Positions 1 through 8,829 of a stretch of DNA of 13,853 nt are shown piece by piece. The position numbers and the translations under genes are program-made. The notes beneath the pieces were generated by a model. That model was not told where the DNA came from. It saw only the letters and a program-made list of their open reading frames with translations, and did no database searches. The first letter of the stretch is position 1; each line of letters starts with the position of its first letter. This stretch comes from Ichthyophonus hoferi (lineage: Eukaryota > Opisthokonta > Ichthyosporea > Ichthyophonida > Ichthyophonidae), in assembly GCA_002751075.1 (NCBI GenBank), contig NAOQ01000943.1, positions 6,747 through 20,599 on the forward strand, written 5' to 3'.

Positions 1-67
1 CGAGTTGGTCTAGCGGTTAGGATCCACGCTTTCACCGTGGCGCCGGGGTTCGACACCCGATTCGGAG
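1..67 (+). tRNA. tRNA-Glu (TTC), 5' end cut by window edge; possibly a decayed copy
   Basis: The D-arm text GTCTAGCGGTTAGGAT and the T-loop TTCGA are typical of animal tRNA-Glu. The anticodon stem CCACG/CGTGG closes on a loop CTTTCAC with anticodon TTC. The 3' acceptor half ATTCGGA at 60-66 would pair with TCCGAGT, of which the first two bases lie outside the window. A T-run at 70-73 fits a Pol III stop. Against a standard 72-base tRNA-Glu it is about three bases short: one after the D-arm, one in the variable loop and one in the 3' T-stem. All three shortfalls are in short homopolymer runs, so decay and assembly error are both possible. It could also be the head of a tRNA-derived SINE, but no tail is seen. 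Confidence 0.75.
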
Positions 68-109
68 TATTTTAACGCTTTAAAGTTAATTTTTGTCAAT
101 GTATCTATA

Positions 110-424
110 GGTTTGCAATCGCTAAAGGGAGATCATGCAGTCATTCTTATTTGGGAGTAACTTGGAGTCTTGCCCTCAACAACAAAGGCACTGAACCATC
201 AGTCAATAAATGGCTGCCCATCTAGCTGTGCTCTCCTAGTCTTCCCAACCTTATGGGCATAGTCCTCAATTACTACTGATTTGCTTATTAGTAATAAAAT
301 GTCTTAGCATATTCGTACTTCATTTATGTGAAAGGATACATTAAAAAATCCCGTAATTAAACGTTCCCTATCCTTCTGAAAGAACATGGATTTCAGGAAG
401 GCTCCTGTCTCTACTTATTCTCCA
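110..424 (+). repeat. Dispersed repeat R1, partial copy (right half)
   Basis: This stretch aligns by eye with 4140-4445. Shared landmarks include CTCTCCTAGT, TAGTCCTCAA, AATAAAATGTCTTA and the terminal GCTCCTGT..CTAC..ATT. Its right terminus at 402-423 resembles, inverted, the other end of the element seen at 1977-1999. The left half of the element is missing. No open frame of note is present, so this is a non-autonomous element fragment. Confidence 0.7.
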
Positions 425-819
425 ACATAAATAAAATTAGTACTGATGCTACCGAGCTCTCTTTCGTGTAAGGAATATACAAATCTATACTAAAATATAG
501 TATTGTTAACAAGTATATAATAAATCAAAGCCTTAAGAAAGTTTATTAGAAGGGCAAGTTATTGATCTGGTTTAGCTCCTCTTCCATTTCGAGAAGACAG
601 TGTAATAACAATGTGATGTTTGAATGGTAGAATATAAGATATATATAATATACCATATCTTTATTTTAGGTCATTATCCTGACAATGATACATGTCAGAT
701 GGTGGACTAGAATGTGAATAAAACTAGAAAACCTGTCTTAATAACAATGGATAATTTATGCTATTCAAAACGCATGTGATGTAACAAGACTGAATTCTGA
801 TCTAACGGTATACTATATG
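425..819. other. AT-rich spacer, no gene recognised
   Basis: I see no convincing gene here. On the minus strand a stretch near 675-735 has a possible acceptor (TTTTCTAG), about 20 open codons, and a stop overlapping AATAAA. This is the shape of a last exon but is easily produced by chance in DNA this AT-rich. A GC-richer patch at 560-605 has no supporting signals. Confidence 0.4.
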
Positions 820-1100
820 ATAATAATATGAGTCATGAGAACATTGAAAATGGGCCTTCTATATATCTACAAAACTATTAGTTATACTGCAGATATATTT
901 ACATACTGTGCCTTATTGTAACACTATTTTTGTTACTATGAGTATATTTGAAAGGGAGTGTACGTTTATTTATCAATACTGCGAAGTTAGTAGAGAAGAA
1001 GAAAAAAAGAGAGAAAAAAAAAGTGCATGAGATTAAGGTCTAGTTGAGTAATATGTATCATTGCAAAATCCAAGAGAGAAGTACATAACTAACCAATATA
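820..1100 (+). repeat. Tandem duplication, copy 1
   Basis: This segment matches 1272-1540 along most of its length at a nearly constant offset of about 450 bp. Shared blocks include ATTAGTTATACTGCA, CTATGAGT, TTAAGGTCTA and TTGAGTAATATG. Near its end it holds a purine-rich AG/A tract (about 995-1022) that is shorter in copy 2. The reading frame that is open in copy 2 is closed in this copy. Confidence 0.75.
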
Positions 1101-1271
1101 TATTCTTATCTATCTATTTAACGCTTCTGTATCTCTTGAGCAACAGTGTGAGGTTGAACAGAAATGATCGAAAGCTTTAATTTTTAAACTACCACGGCTG
1201 AAACGACATTAACAATAAACCCATGAAATAAAACCGTATAATATCTTAACGGCGCCGCTAGCTCTGACAAA

Positions 1272-1540
1272 ATATAGTATGATCTATGAAAGCATTGCTA
1301 ATGTGCCATCTACCTATCTACAACACAATTAGTTATACTGCATATATATTTTGTATATTATGTCTTATTATAATAATAGTTTATATTGCTATGAGTGTAT
1401 TTTGGAAAGAATGTGTTTTATCCATCAGTATTGCAAGGTTATTAAAGAATAAAAGTAGTAGAAGAAGAAAGTGTAAGATATTAAGGTCTAATTGAGTAAT
1501 ATGCTTCATTGCAAGATCCAAGAGACTTAGTTAACCAATG
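1272..1540 (+). repeat. Tandem duplication, copy 2
   Basis: This is the second copy of the segment at 820-1100. Similarity fades after the shared text TTGCA(A/G)(A/G)ATCCAAGAG and the following TAACCAAT. The sequence between the two copies (about 1100-1271) is not clearly repeated. The unit has no LTR-like ends. Confidence 0.75.
1286..1495 (+). CDS. Possible small single-span membrane peptide (69 aa), unproven
   Basis: The frame lies wholly inside duplication copy 2. It would encode a short polar N-terminus, one hydrophobic span at about residues 16-42 (YIFCILCLIIIIVYIAM at its core) and a basic tail with RRRK near residue 60. I do not recognise a family. The homologous frame in copy 1 is not open, and AT-rich DNA readily yields hydrophobic frames. 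It is therefore either a young tandem gene with one dead copy or, more likely, a chance frame inside a non-coding repeat. Confidence 0.2.
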   Translation: MKALLMCHLPIYNTISYTAYIFCILCLIIIIVYIAMSVFWKECVLSISIARLLKNKSSRRRKCKILRSN

Positions 1541-1879
1541 GAATGGGATTAAAAATATGTAATCGGTAGTGAAATGAGTGAAATGAGTGAATAATGGAGA
1601 TGTGCATTTGCAATTGGGTAAGCTCACTTAAGATGGCTGTAAGAAACTATTTAAAATTAAGTAAGGACATTATTTCAGCAATATTAAGTAGAACTATATA
1701 TTAAATTATCTTTTTCAATAATATAATTAAAAAGATCTAATTACCAGGTAATATAATAAATATATAATTATAGTGCTCCACTTTATTTTAAAACTCATTA
1801 TGTCTAATTTACTTAGCTTTAGATATGGTATATCCAGTTTTAAGCTTCTAATGATAATACGGACTTACAACTCAAACTA
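1541..1879. other. AT-rich spacer, no gene recognised
   Basis: Nothing coding is recognised. The only structure seen is a three-fold short tandem repeat of about 9 bp (GAAATGAGT) at about 1569-1593. Confidence 0.4.
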
Positions 1880-1999
1880 AAACCAATAAATAGTTAAATC
1901 TAACACTTCCATGTAATAATAATTGCTAAGAATATTTATTATTTATAGATATGAAGAAATGCCTAAATTAATTAAATGCTCCTGTTTTAACACTCTCCC
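1880..1999 (-). repeat. Repeat R1, partial copy (left end)
   Basis: The text AAGAAATGCCTAAATTAATT followed by GCTCCTGTTTTAACACTCTC parallels the ends of the R1 copies at 2953 and 9890 and the left end of the copy at 3843, the last in opposite orientation. The terminal 20-25 bp resemble the opposite end of the element seen at 4421-4445. That similarity is the main evidence that R1 has terminal inverted repeats. Confidence 0.55.
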
Positions 2000-2568
2000 A
2001 TGGCCTAGGTAGATTATTTTACTTAAAGCATAAAAAATATAAAAAGGAACAAGAGAAAAACCTTAGCATGGTGACGACTTAGCTTTAGGTTTGTTACTCA
2101 CTAAATGAACTAGATAATTCCTGATGACATTTGTAAGTGACTGTGGCATGCCCCTTCATGTAAAACAAAAACCGGATGACAGTTCACCAAACTATATGCT
2201 AAATGTTCCTGCTCGCTCTAGCCCTGACTCTGTTGTAGGCTCTGTCATCTGGCGTCTGGCAACTGGCGGTTGAGATGATATATGCATGTTACCCAGTTGT
2301 TTTACATGTTAGACAGGTGTTACTTTGAAATTGGAAATATTGATAGCTCAAAGGTAGATTTGAAGGTAGTGTATAGATGTATAAAAATCTATTCTCCATA
2401 GTTAAAGGTTAGTGGATAAATGTAGGATATGGACGAAGTGTTTTGGCATTCTTAGATTGCTGACTTAATAAAATCCCGAGATTTTTTGGCCATGAAAAAC
2501 TATTTAGGCCTCTCTGCTACCATGTTGGGAAAAATAATTAGAGAAGAAATGTTCTGTGACCTATATTT
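2000..2568. other. Spacer with a GC-richer patch and a 49-codon frame
   Basis: The patch at about 2100-2275 is richer in G+C than its surroundings. On the plus strand it holds an ATG frame from 2124 to 2273 (49 codons) that ends in VVGSVIWRLATGG. I do not recognise it. No splice sites, promoter or homologous copy support it, and the minus strand is also partly open there. The rest shows no gene. Confidence 0.3.
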
Positions 2569-2672
2569 GTTTGTTTAGGAGAAAGAATACCGAATTAAGT
2601 GGCATTTTAACATGTCTTTTGCATACACGGAGTGCGTATACGCTAAGACATGTTTTTTATTACTAAACAAAC
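2569..2672. repeat. Nested hairpin element next to R1 copy
   Basis: An outer inverted pair (GTTTGTTTAG at 2569-2578 and CTAAACAAAC at 2663-2672) encloses an inner perfect 10-bp pair (AACATGTCTT at 2609-2618 and AAGACATGTT at 2645-2654). The spacer between the inner arms is itself partly self-complementary. The whole is about 104 bp and abuts the start of the recognisable R1 similarity at about 2680. It may be a small foldback or MITE insertion. Confidence 0.5.
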
Positions 2673-2679
2673 CAATAAT

Positions 2680-2953
2680 ACTTGCCTTCGGCAGGATGCC
2701 TAAGTAAAGAGTTTTCTGGGTCTGAGAACACATGATCTGAAATGACTTGTTATATAGTTGCAGAATCTCTATTATTGGCCACTTCAGTTTTCTATAAAGC
2801 ATCTTGGATTGCTGTTTAACACCGATGGATTCTATTAACTGTTTTTATTTTCCCAGGCATTATTTTAATAGTAATTGTTAATAGTATTAAAGTTGTATAA
2901 CTATAAAGAAATATCTAAATTAAATAAATATTACTGTTTAAGCAAGCAAAATA
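2680..2953 (-). repeat. Repeat R1, partial copy (left half)
   Basis: It aligns with 9600-9890 and with the reverse complement of 3843-4120. Landmarks are GGCA(G/A)GATGCCTAAG, ATGATCTGAAATGACTT, TATAGT(T/C)GCAG and TATTGGCCA. Its outer half appears to be replaced by the hairpin at 2569-2672. A 75-codon minus-strand frame across it has no support as a gene. Confidence 0.7.
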
Positions 2954-3842
2954 ATCAATGACTGAAAACTGTAATAACAAACAGTCACAGTAAATACTGA
3001 TTTTATTATTGTTTTTGAAACTTATTTTATGTGTAATGAGGAAACATCAATGGGTCTATTTGTAAAATACTAATTGGTTTGTTGTACATGGAGAATACTT
3101 ACCTACTGACTCATATTGCAGTAGTTTGGACAACAATTTCTTAGTAACTATAATAGGTAACTATAACCAAAAATAAGAAAAGTATGAGCAGTAACAAAGG
3201 GTAATCTTTTTAAGTGTAGTAAAGAACTTGGTTCCAACAAAAAAAATTAAAAACAATTTAATATTTATAATTAGTTAAGTATAATAGCCATAATTGGGAT
3301 AATAATAATCAAAATGTAATATAATCCTAGATAGTCTTTTATATTGAATAAATCAAGTTCAGTTCATGTAGTTATTTATCAATATGTTTTACTTATTATC
3401 TCATTTTGTTGTAGTTATTATCGCAATGACTATAAATGGCAACTGTAATTGGAAATAGAGAACTAAAAAATGCAAAAAAATCACATTGCTTCAGAAAAAC
3501 AAGAGGATCCTGTTACAGACCGAATTCTTTTTTCCTATCTAAATATAGAATAATATACATTGGCTACTTGATAATTTGATTTTTAACCAATCAATCAAAG
3601 ATTATTATTCGCCCAATAGCAAGTCAAAAAGTAATGATCGCATATCTATTGTTCTCGGTATGTGATGAGATGAATAAAATATTGGACAGCCTATATGTTG
3701 AACACCAACGATCCTACTGGACGTTAGTTTGTTAATGCAACATCAGGTTATATAAGTTAAGCCCGGATTGGTTTTGGACAAGCGTTTATTTAACTAAAAT
3801 GTATTTGTTTAAGTAGTTAAGTTACATAGCGGTTCAGTCTAA
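2954..3842. other. AT-rich spacer, no gene recognised
   Basis: I see no gene. A plus-strand ATG frame at 3436-3579 (47 codons, lysine/arginine-rich) lacks any supporting signal and is best treated as chance. Confidence 0.4.
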
Positions 3843-4445
3843 GGGTGTAGGATTTAGGTGTGCTAAAACAGGGATTTCTTTACATAATTATAATCATTTA
3901 ATATTATTAGCCATTATTTATTATTAATAACATATGTGGTCTGGAAAAAGAGTTAGTGCAATCTATTGATGTTAAACGGCAATCTTCAAGATGATTGATC
4001 AAAGTCGAACCATCCAATGGCAGAGGTCTCGCGACTAAATAATGTCATTTCAGATCATATGCTTTAGGGTCCAAACAACTCATGGTTTAAGCATTCTGCC
4101 TAAGACAAGTCCAGCAGGTTTTGCCAATGACTCTACAGCCTTATAGCCGCTAAGAAGCTACCGCAGTTTATATTTGTATTGGGGCAACTGAGTGTCCTCA
4201 GCATCACAGTCACCTGGTCATCAGCCAACAACTGACCGCACAACTAACTGTCCTCTCCTAGTGTTACCGAATTTATAACATTAGTCCTCAACTTCTGCTT
4301 TCGTTTTTAATAATAAAAATGTCTTATCATGACTGCACTCCATGTATGCAAGGGTACACATTTAAACGCCCCTCAATTTGGTATTTTTTTTCTTTCTAAA
4401 CAAATATAGGTCATAGGGACGCTCCTGTTCCTACCTATTATTCCC
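3843..4445 (+). repeat. Dispersed repeat R1, fullest copy (about 600 bp)
   Basis: This copy joins the two halves seen separately elsewhere: 3880-4110 matches the reverse of 2680-2953 and 9590-9890, while 4140-4445 matches 110-424. Its ends are related in inverted orientation: inward from the left the text is GGGTGTAG..AAAACAGGG, and inward from the right it is GGGAATAATAGG..AACAGGAGC. It has no long open frame. This fits a non-autonomous DNA transposon of the MITE type. No target-site duplication was convincing, so the superfamily is open. Confidence 0.65.
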
Positions 4446-5175
4446 AGCAAGGTGCATATTTTATACAGACAATTAAGTAAATTATCGGACACATTAATAT
4501 TGGAATTGAAATCAAAATTGGAGTTACTTTGTGTTATTTCACAGTTGTAGTCTGGAAATCCAAAAACTAAAGCTTCCTGCTTACACTTATACTCTTGATC
4601 AAGAGTTATAGCAGCCTTTGATTTCTTACTAGGTGTTATGTAATATATAATCTATGATTTATTTGTGGATGTGCATAAACGGTTACGGTATCGTTAATAT
4701 TAGAAGAAGCAACATAAGCCTTGACTAATTGACCTTCTAGTGAAGGATCTGGATTAATTACTTCACCCTCTTTAAAAACTATAGACATAATATGAATACA
4801 TATAAATATACATTAAATTCTGGGATATGACTTTTTATAACTAGTATTAAATTTCTGTATGATTTAACAGTAGTATACGACTCAACCGCTCATTTTATTA
4901 CTGTATAGGCTTTGTATTTATACCTATTTCGCTCAAAAACCAGTTTTGAGTAAATTCATTTCGACTAATGTGAACTTACTAATGAGCTTATGTTTAAAGA
5001 TCTAGCTGGTTCTCGAATGTTACAAACATCTGTTCTACTAAATTCAAATTGACCAATTAGTAACTCATCAACACCTGTATAGCGTCTTATTGGTTGTCTA
5101 TTTTTAGACTAAGTAATTTCTATGAATTGATTGAGTTATCAACCATTGTAGCAAGATCCAAGCCAATAACAACAT
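4440..5175 (-). pseudogene. Broken coding-like relic, family unknown (possible mobile or viral fossil)
   Basis: Several separate minus-strand stretches read like real protein: mixed amino-acid use with acidic, basic and aromatic residues, and short recognisably protein-like runs such as NINDTVTVYAHP and ELLIGQFEFSRTDV. Both differ from the Ile/Asn/Lys/Tyr-heavy translations of neighbouring AT-rich DNA. The region is not whole; it is broken in several places. I do not recognise the family, and origin from a virus, a transposon or a lost host gene are all open. The age cannot be set from one copy. Confidence 0.4.
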
Positions 5176-5925
5176 AGATCAACATAAGGATTTCCTATCA
5201 AACTTAACTAGGAAGTGTCTAATTAGATTTAATAAAAATATAATTTAATTGGCCAATCATTACGCTTATCAACTAATTGAGCTAATTGTGTATGATGCTA
5301 TAATCAATACAATTCCCCCTAGTTTGATTTAATATTTTTAGTAGCTTTATAATAATAAGTTGTGACTGTATGTATTATAATTGCATTCCCATATTAAAAA
5401 TGCGTAGATTTTTGATTAAGTTGATCTAAGTATATTTTTAAAATAAATAATTTAAAATAATTATATTGCATGCATGTTATAATTGTCGATTTCAGTTTGC
5501 GTAGTAATTATCAACATTAAGTTATAGTTATCATCTCCCTGTGCTGTAGGTATCATTAGACGTAGTAATTATCTCACCCATGTTCAGGGTGGCAGCCAAC
5601 TATTAAAAAACAAAAAATTAGAATGAAAAGTATGTAGCTTTTATTTGGTATCATTTCAAAATCAAGAATTCTCTGTCTGTTCCAGATAAAACCTTTTGAT
5701 ACGTTCTAAATATTTTTTTATTTATATAGAATGTCTTAGAACTCAGTGTTAATGAATTAGATAGTTATAACTATAGTTACTTTCTCCATGTTTTATAGTT
5801 AACTATATTTGATAGAGACCTAAAACTATATGAGCACGATATGTTATAACATTTTAATACAATACCCCATATTGTACTATACTATAAATACTTGATGCAA
5901 CTACAACTATTATTAAACATAGATT
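5176..5925. other. AT-rich spacer, no gene recognised
   Basis: No gene, RNA or clear mobile element is seen. A short direct repeat (GTAGTAATTATC) occurs near 5500 and 5560. Confidence 0.4.
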
Positions 5926-5929
5926 TCAT

Positions 5930-5943
5930 TTTATTCTTTTATT
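5930..5943 (-). terminator. Candidate poly(A) signals of the four-span gene
   Basis: Two AATAAA hexamers on the minus strand (plus-strand TTTATT at 5930-5935 and 5938-5943) lie about 150 bp past the stop codon of the gene at 6094-6711. Spacing suits a short 3'UTR. AATAAA is common by chance in DNA this AT-rich, so the call is moderate. Confidence 0.45.
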
Positions 5944-6093
5944 GTGTCAAGCCCGATTTACAAAACCAGGTCATCTCACTGATTATTACTGTCTTATATT
6001 AAAAAAAGAATTTGTTTTTAACTTAGTTAAAGAGTCTATAAGTAAGTACTAATATGACTACTAATAATATTCTATAGTAGTATCTTTTTCTCT

Positions 6094-6711
6094 TTAGGCA
6101 CGAGATCCCTTGTTGTCATCATCATCATCACCACCATTCAAGCACTTCACAAAGGACTGCATAATAAAGGCAATAAAGGCAGTGACAATTCCTATACAAC
6201 AGCAGATATAAGCGCCACCAATTTTGGTGCCAGCAGGGGCACCCCAATCGTATCTAGAAGACATGGTTAGGCAGGTGGCAAACAGTAGAATACCTTGGAG
6301 AAGACTCATAATACCGCGAGGCTTGTTGGTGTCTGGGATGCAAGGACAGCAACATGTTAAGATAGACAGGAGAGCGAGAGCAAGAGAGAGGGCCCCAATG
6401 AAGGCTGCAATAATGAGCATAACTACCATGGCTTGTTCCTTACTGGCTAGATCTGCCCAGTTAAAAGCAGTACAGAAATGGGTCTTGCCACTTCCTACCA
6501 CCTTGGTACAATTGGACATAATGCCATAAAATAGCTCGGTGGTTTCCGGAGCAACTCCTGTTCCGGGCGGAATAAAAGGGGGAATATCAGTTGTTCCAGT
6601 TCCAGTGTACCATTGTAGACTGAAGAAGCCAAATAAAATAGCCATTAATGTAAACATAGAGCAGACATTCGCAACAATGCCAAAGATCATGGAAAAGAGT
6701 GCGCCACACAT
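6094..6711 (-). CDS. Four-membrane-span protein of claudin/PMP22 type
   Basis: A complete single-exon frame of 205 aa. Four hydrophobic segments lie at about residues 4-32, 94-119, 133-151 and 164-188, with a large first extracellular loop (33-92) and a short second one (152-163). The first loop has Trp34, a proline/glycine/threonine stretch and Cys68 and Cys80. These two cysteines stand where claudin-family proteins carry the paired cysteines of the W-GLW-C-C signature, but the GLW part is only loosely matched (YGIM). Asn67-Cys-Thr is a possible glycosylation site. Cysteine clusters (120-124, 170-172) at membrane edges suggest palmitoylation. The tail is acidic (Asp195-199). Family members act in cell contacts, membrane organisation or as channel subunits; which applies here is unknown. 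GC content and codon use stand out clearly from the flanks. The start is the first Met, directly before span 1, and has a TATA box about 130 bp upstream. The frames on the opposite strand here are shadows. Confidence 0.88.
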   Translation of the reverse strand: MCGALFSMIFGIVANVCSMFTLMAILFGFFSLQWYTGTGTTDIPPFIPPGTGVAPETTELFYGIMSNCTKVVGSGKTHFCTAFNWADLASKEQAMVVMLIIAAFIGALSLALALLSILTCCCPCIPDTNKPRGIMSLLQGILLFATCLTMSSRYDWGAPAGTKIGGAYICCCIGIVTAFIAFIMQSFVKCLNGGDDDDDNKGSRA

Positions 6712-6836
6712 TATATTGATTTATATGAAGGTATAGATAGTGTTTGCGTTTATTGATATTGTTTCTTTATTAGTTTCAGATACTACTCTTGTTAATGTAT
6801 GTGAATGTATATATATCTTGATAGTATAGGAATGGC

Positions 6837-6844
6837 TTTATATA
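6837..6844 (-). promoter_or_regulatory. Candidate TATA box of the four-span gene
   Basis: The minus strand reads GTATATAAAGCC here, about 130 bp upstream of the start codon at 6711. Transcription would begin about 30 bp further on, giving a 5'UTR of about 100 bases. A very similar motif (TATATAAAGGC) lies in front of ACTR5 at 13039. No initiator was identified. Confidence 0.5.
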
Positions 6845-6899
6845 CTAATCTGGTCGAGTGATTAATTGTATTCGTGTATAGGATTGATTCCCATGCTTG

Positions 6900-7075
6900 A
6901 TTTACTCAGTCAAGTTTGGTTGAAAAGATCCATCACTAAATACCAGCCAATGAAGTGGTTAGATCTATAATCAGCATCAACCATTTTATGCAAATGACGG
7001 ATCAAAGTTAATCTGGAAAGAATTAGTAGTTGCAAATATTTTATTCCGTATTATCATTTTTTCAATTAACTAATA
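6900..7075 (-). repeat. Inverted copy pair, arm 1 (diverged repeat)
   Basis: The reverse complement of this stretch matches the plus strand at 7785-8125. Shared blocks are ATTGAAAAA, ACGGAATAAAATATT, CCAGATT, TATAGATCTA and TTTTCAACCAAACTT. Part of it (ACCAGCCAATGAAGTGG) also loosely resembles R1 near 4010-4030, so it may be a distant R1 relative. Confidence 0.55.
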
Positions 7076-7784
7076 AAAACTATAAAAAAAATATATATTT
7101 CTATGCTCTAATTGCTTTGTAAAGTATTTTACATGTTTGACAATCTAAAATACTTAAATACTTAGTATATTGAACTTACTATTGTTTCTCATGTTTCTTG
7201 GCTTTTTTCATCTTATTGGCTTTCTTAACCTATTTGGTTTATTGGGATGTAATTAGCTATTCCAATTGGGTATAGGTCACATTATTTAATAGGTGATACG
7301 TACATGATTTGCAAGATCTTACAAAATGTATGTAACAATTGAAAATCAAATAGGATATTTGATAGTATTTAAAATGCTAATTTATCTCTATTCTATTATA
7401 ACACATAACACTACTTCAACCGGTTTGAAAATAATTTTTAAATATTAATTGTCGTATTTTGTAGTAAATATAACGTAATAGGATTATATATCATTCTATT
7501 ACGTAAATCGGCGCCAGCAAAAACGAGCAAATCTTCGATCCGATTAACGTCATAAACAGCAATCAGACGTCAACATGATATAATAGATAGTAATGATTAG
7601 TAGATTGATGGTGTTTAACTCATAGTTGGAACCTACAGATCTATGCGAAAGTGATCATTGAGATGAAAAAGTCAAGATGCGCCATAAGTAATAATCGGAT
7701 TAGTAGATGTTCAATGTTCTATAGTATTAAATATGACAATTACTTTATTATTTTATTGTAATATGGATAGTAAAATATTTTGCA
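7076..7784. other. AT-rich spacer between the inverted arms, no gene recognised
   Basis: No open frame of substance is present. A GC-richer patch at 7500-7570 includes CGGCGCCAGC and two CGTCA-type motifs but is closed in all frames examined. Confidence 0.4.
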
Positions 7785-8125
7785 TTTTTATTAATTAATT
7801 GAAAAACTAATAAGACGGAATAAAATATTCCGTTCCAGATTGATTTTGATTCGTTATTTCACAGATTACAAGTTACTACTAAGTGCAACGAAGGAGAAAT
7901 GTAACAACTCCCTTTAATAATAATAATTATTAATGTAAATTACCGTATTTAAAAATTAATATTTAAAAGATTATAAATTATAATTAAGAAAAAGAGCTGG
8001 AAAAATACTATTCGTAACAATTCTCTCAACCGGAGTTTGTTCGAAATAGTTTATGCATATTATAGATCTAGCTATTTTATTGGCCAATCTTTAATGATAG
8101 ATGTTTTGAACCAAACTTTACTAAT
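7785..8125 (+). repeat. Inverted copy pair, arm 2 (diverged repeat, with extra segment)
   Basis: It matches the reverse complement of 6900-7075 in two blocks (about 7785-7860 and 8040-8125). Between them lie about 180 bp absent from arm 1, so one copy gained or lost sequence. The two arms with the spacer could form a large cruciform or foldback of about 1.2 kb. Confidence 0.55.
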
Positions 8126-8340
8126 TTGCAGATGACTAACCCGATCCTAGCAACAATAATTAAAACCATGCTATAGACGGGGTTTGCCGACTATTAAAAT
8201 GATCACACAGACAATAGAAGCTCATTTCACTTATTGAATCAAGTATAGTTTTCCACATTTACGTCATCCGTTTTAGTAGGCACTACTTTAGCTGTTCCTA
8301 GTGTCAAATTTTACTGTTATAATTACGTAGCACGTTGTTA
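8126..8340. other. Spacer, no gene recognised
   Basis: No gene is seen. It is moderately AT-rich and ends at the left TA of the MITE. Confidence 0.4.
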
Positions 8341-8498
8341 TTACGATTCTCCTAATACACACACATATATATATTGTTTATTGTACAATTTTAGATCAAC
8401 CGCAATTCCAATTTTCAGTATCGCGTATGACAATTCAATACTAAAAAATTACAATAAACAATTTATATATATATTTGTATATATAAGGAGAATCGTAA
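8341..8498. mobile_element. 158-bp MITE with about 50-bp terminal inverted repeats, TA target site
   Basis: The left end reads TTACGATTCTCCT and the right end, inverted, reads TTACGATTCTCCTTA. Similarity continues through an AT-rich middle to TTGTTTATTGTA on both arms, giving inverted repeats of about 50 bp around a core of about 50 bp. TA dinucleotides flank both sides (8339-8340 and 8499-8500), as for Tc1/mariner-type insertion. The alternative reading is a TTA/TAA target with slightly longer arms. The arms are well conserved, so the insertion looks relatively young beside the R1 copies. It encodes nothing. Confidence 0.8.
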
Positions 8499-8551
8499 TA
8501 ATAAAATGGTACACAATTATAAAGCAGTAATATTAATAACTACATAGAGCC

Positions 8552-8555
<4 letters not shown>

Positions 8556-8583
<28 letters not shown>
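8556..8583. repeat. (TA)n microsatellite
   Basis: About 14 uninterrupted TA units. A short text resembling its flank (ATTAATAAC.ATA.A..CCTTT) recurs at about 8535 and 8620, suggesting a small local duplication. Confidence 0.8.
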
Positions 8584-8829
8584 CATAAGCAATCATATGC
8601 TAAAATTAATAACCATATACGACCTTTTTTATATATCCTATTACTGTATCGTATTTAATTGATTATATGCTAGACTAGGTAATATATATGCATAAGTACC
8701 ATATAAGTAATACCATCTTTCTCTCAATAAAAACTAACTACTTTATATTTATAGCAATCGGTGGCAATTGTAGTGACTTGTCCACAGGCTCGGGATCTCC
8801 AATGAGTTTTTGATTCCCAAGTAGATTTG

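Noticed and set aside
820-1540. LTR pair of a small retroelement
   Set aside because: There are no TG..CA ends, primer site or internal region; the gap between copies is under 200 bp.
2575-2802. 75-codon minus-strand frame
   Set aside because: It spans the hairpin and R1 repeat; the other R1 copies do not keep it open.
6224-6736. Two plus-strand frames of 101 and 65 codons
   Set aside because: They are shadows opposite the well-supported four-span gene.
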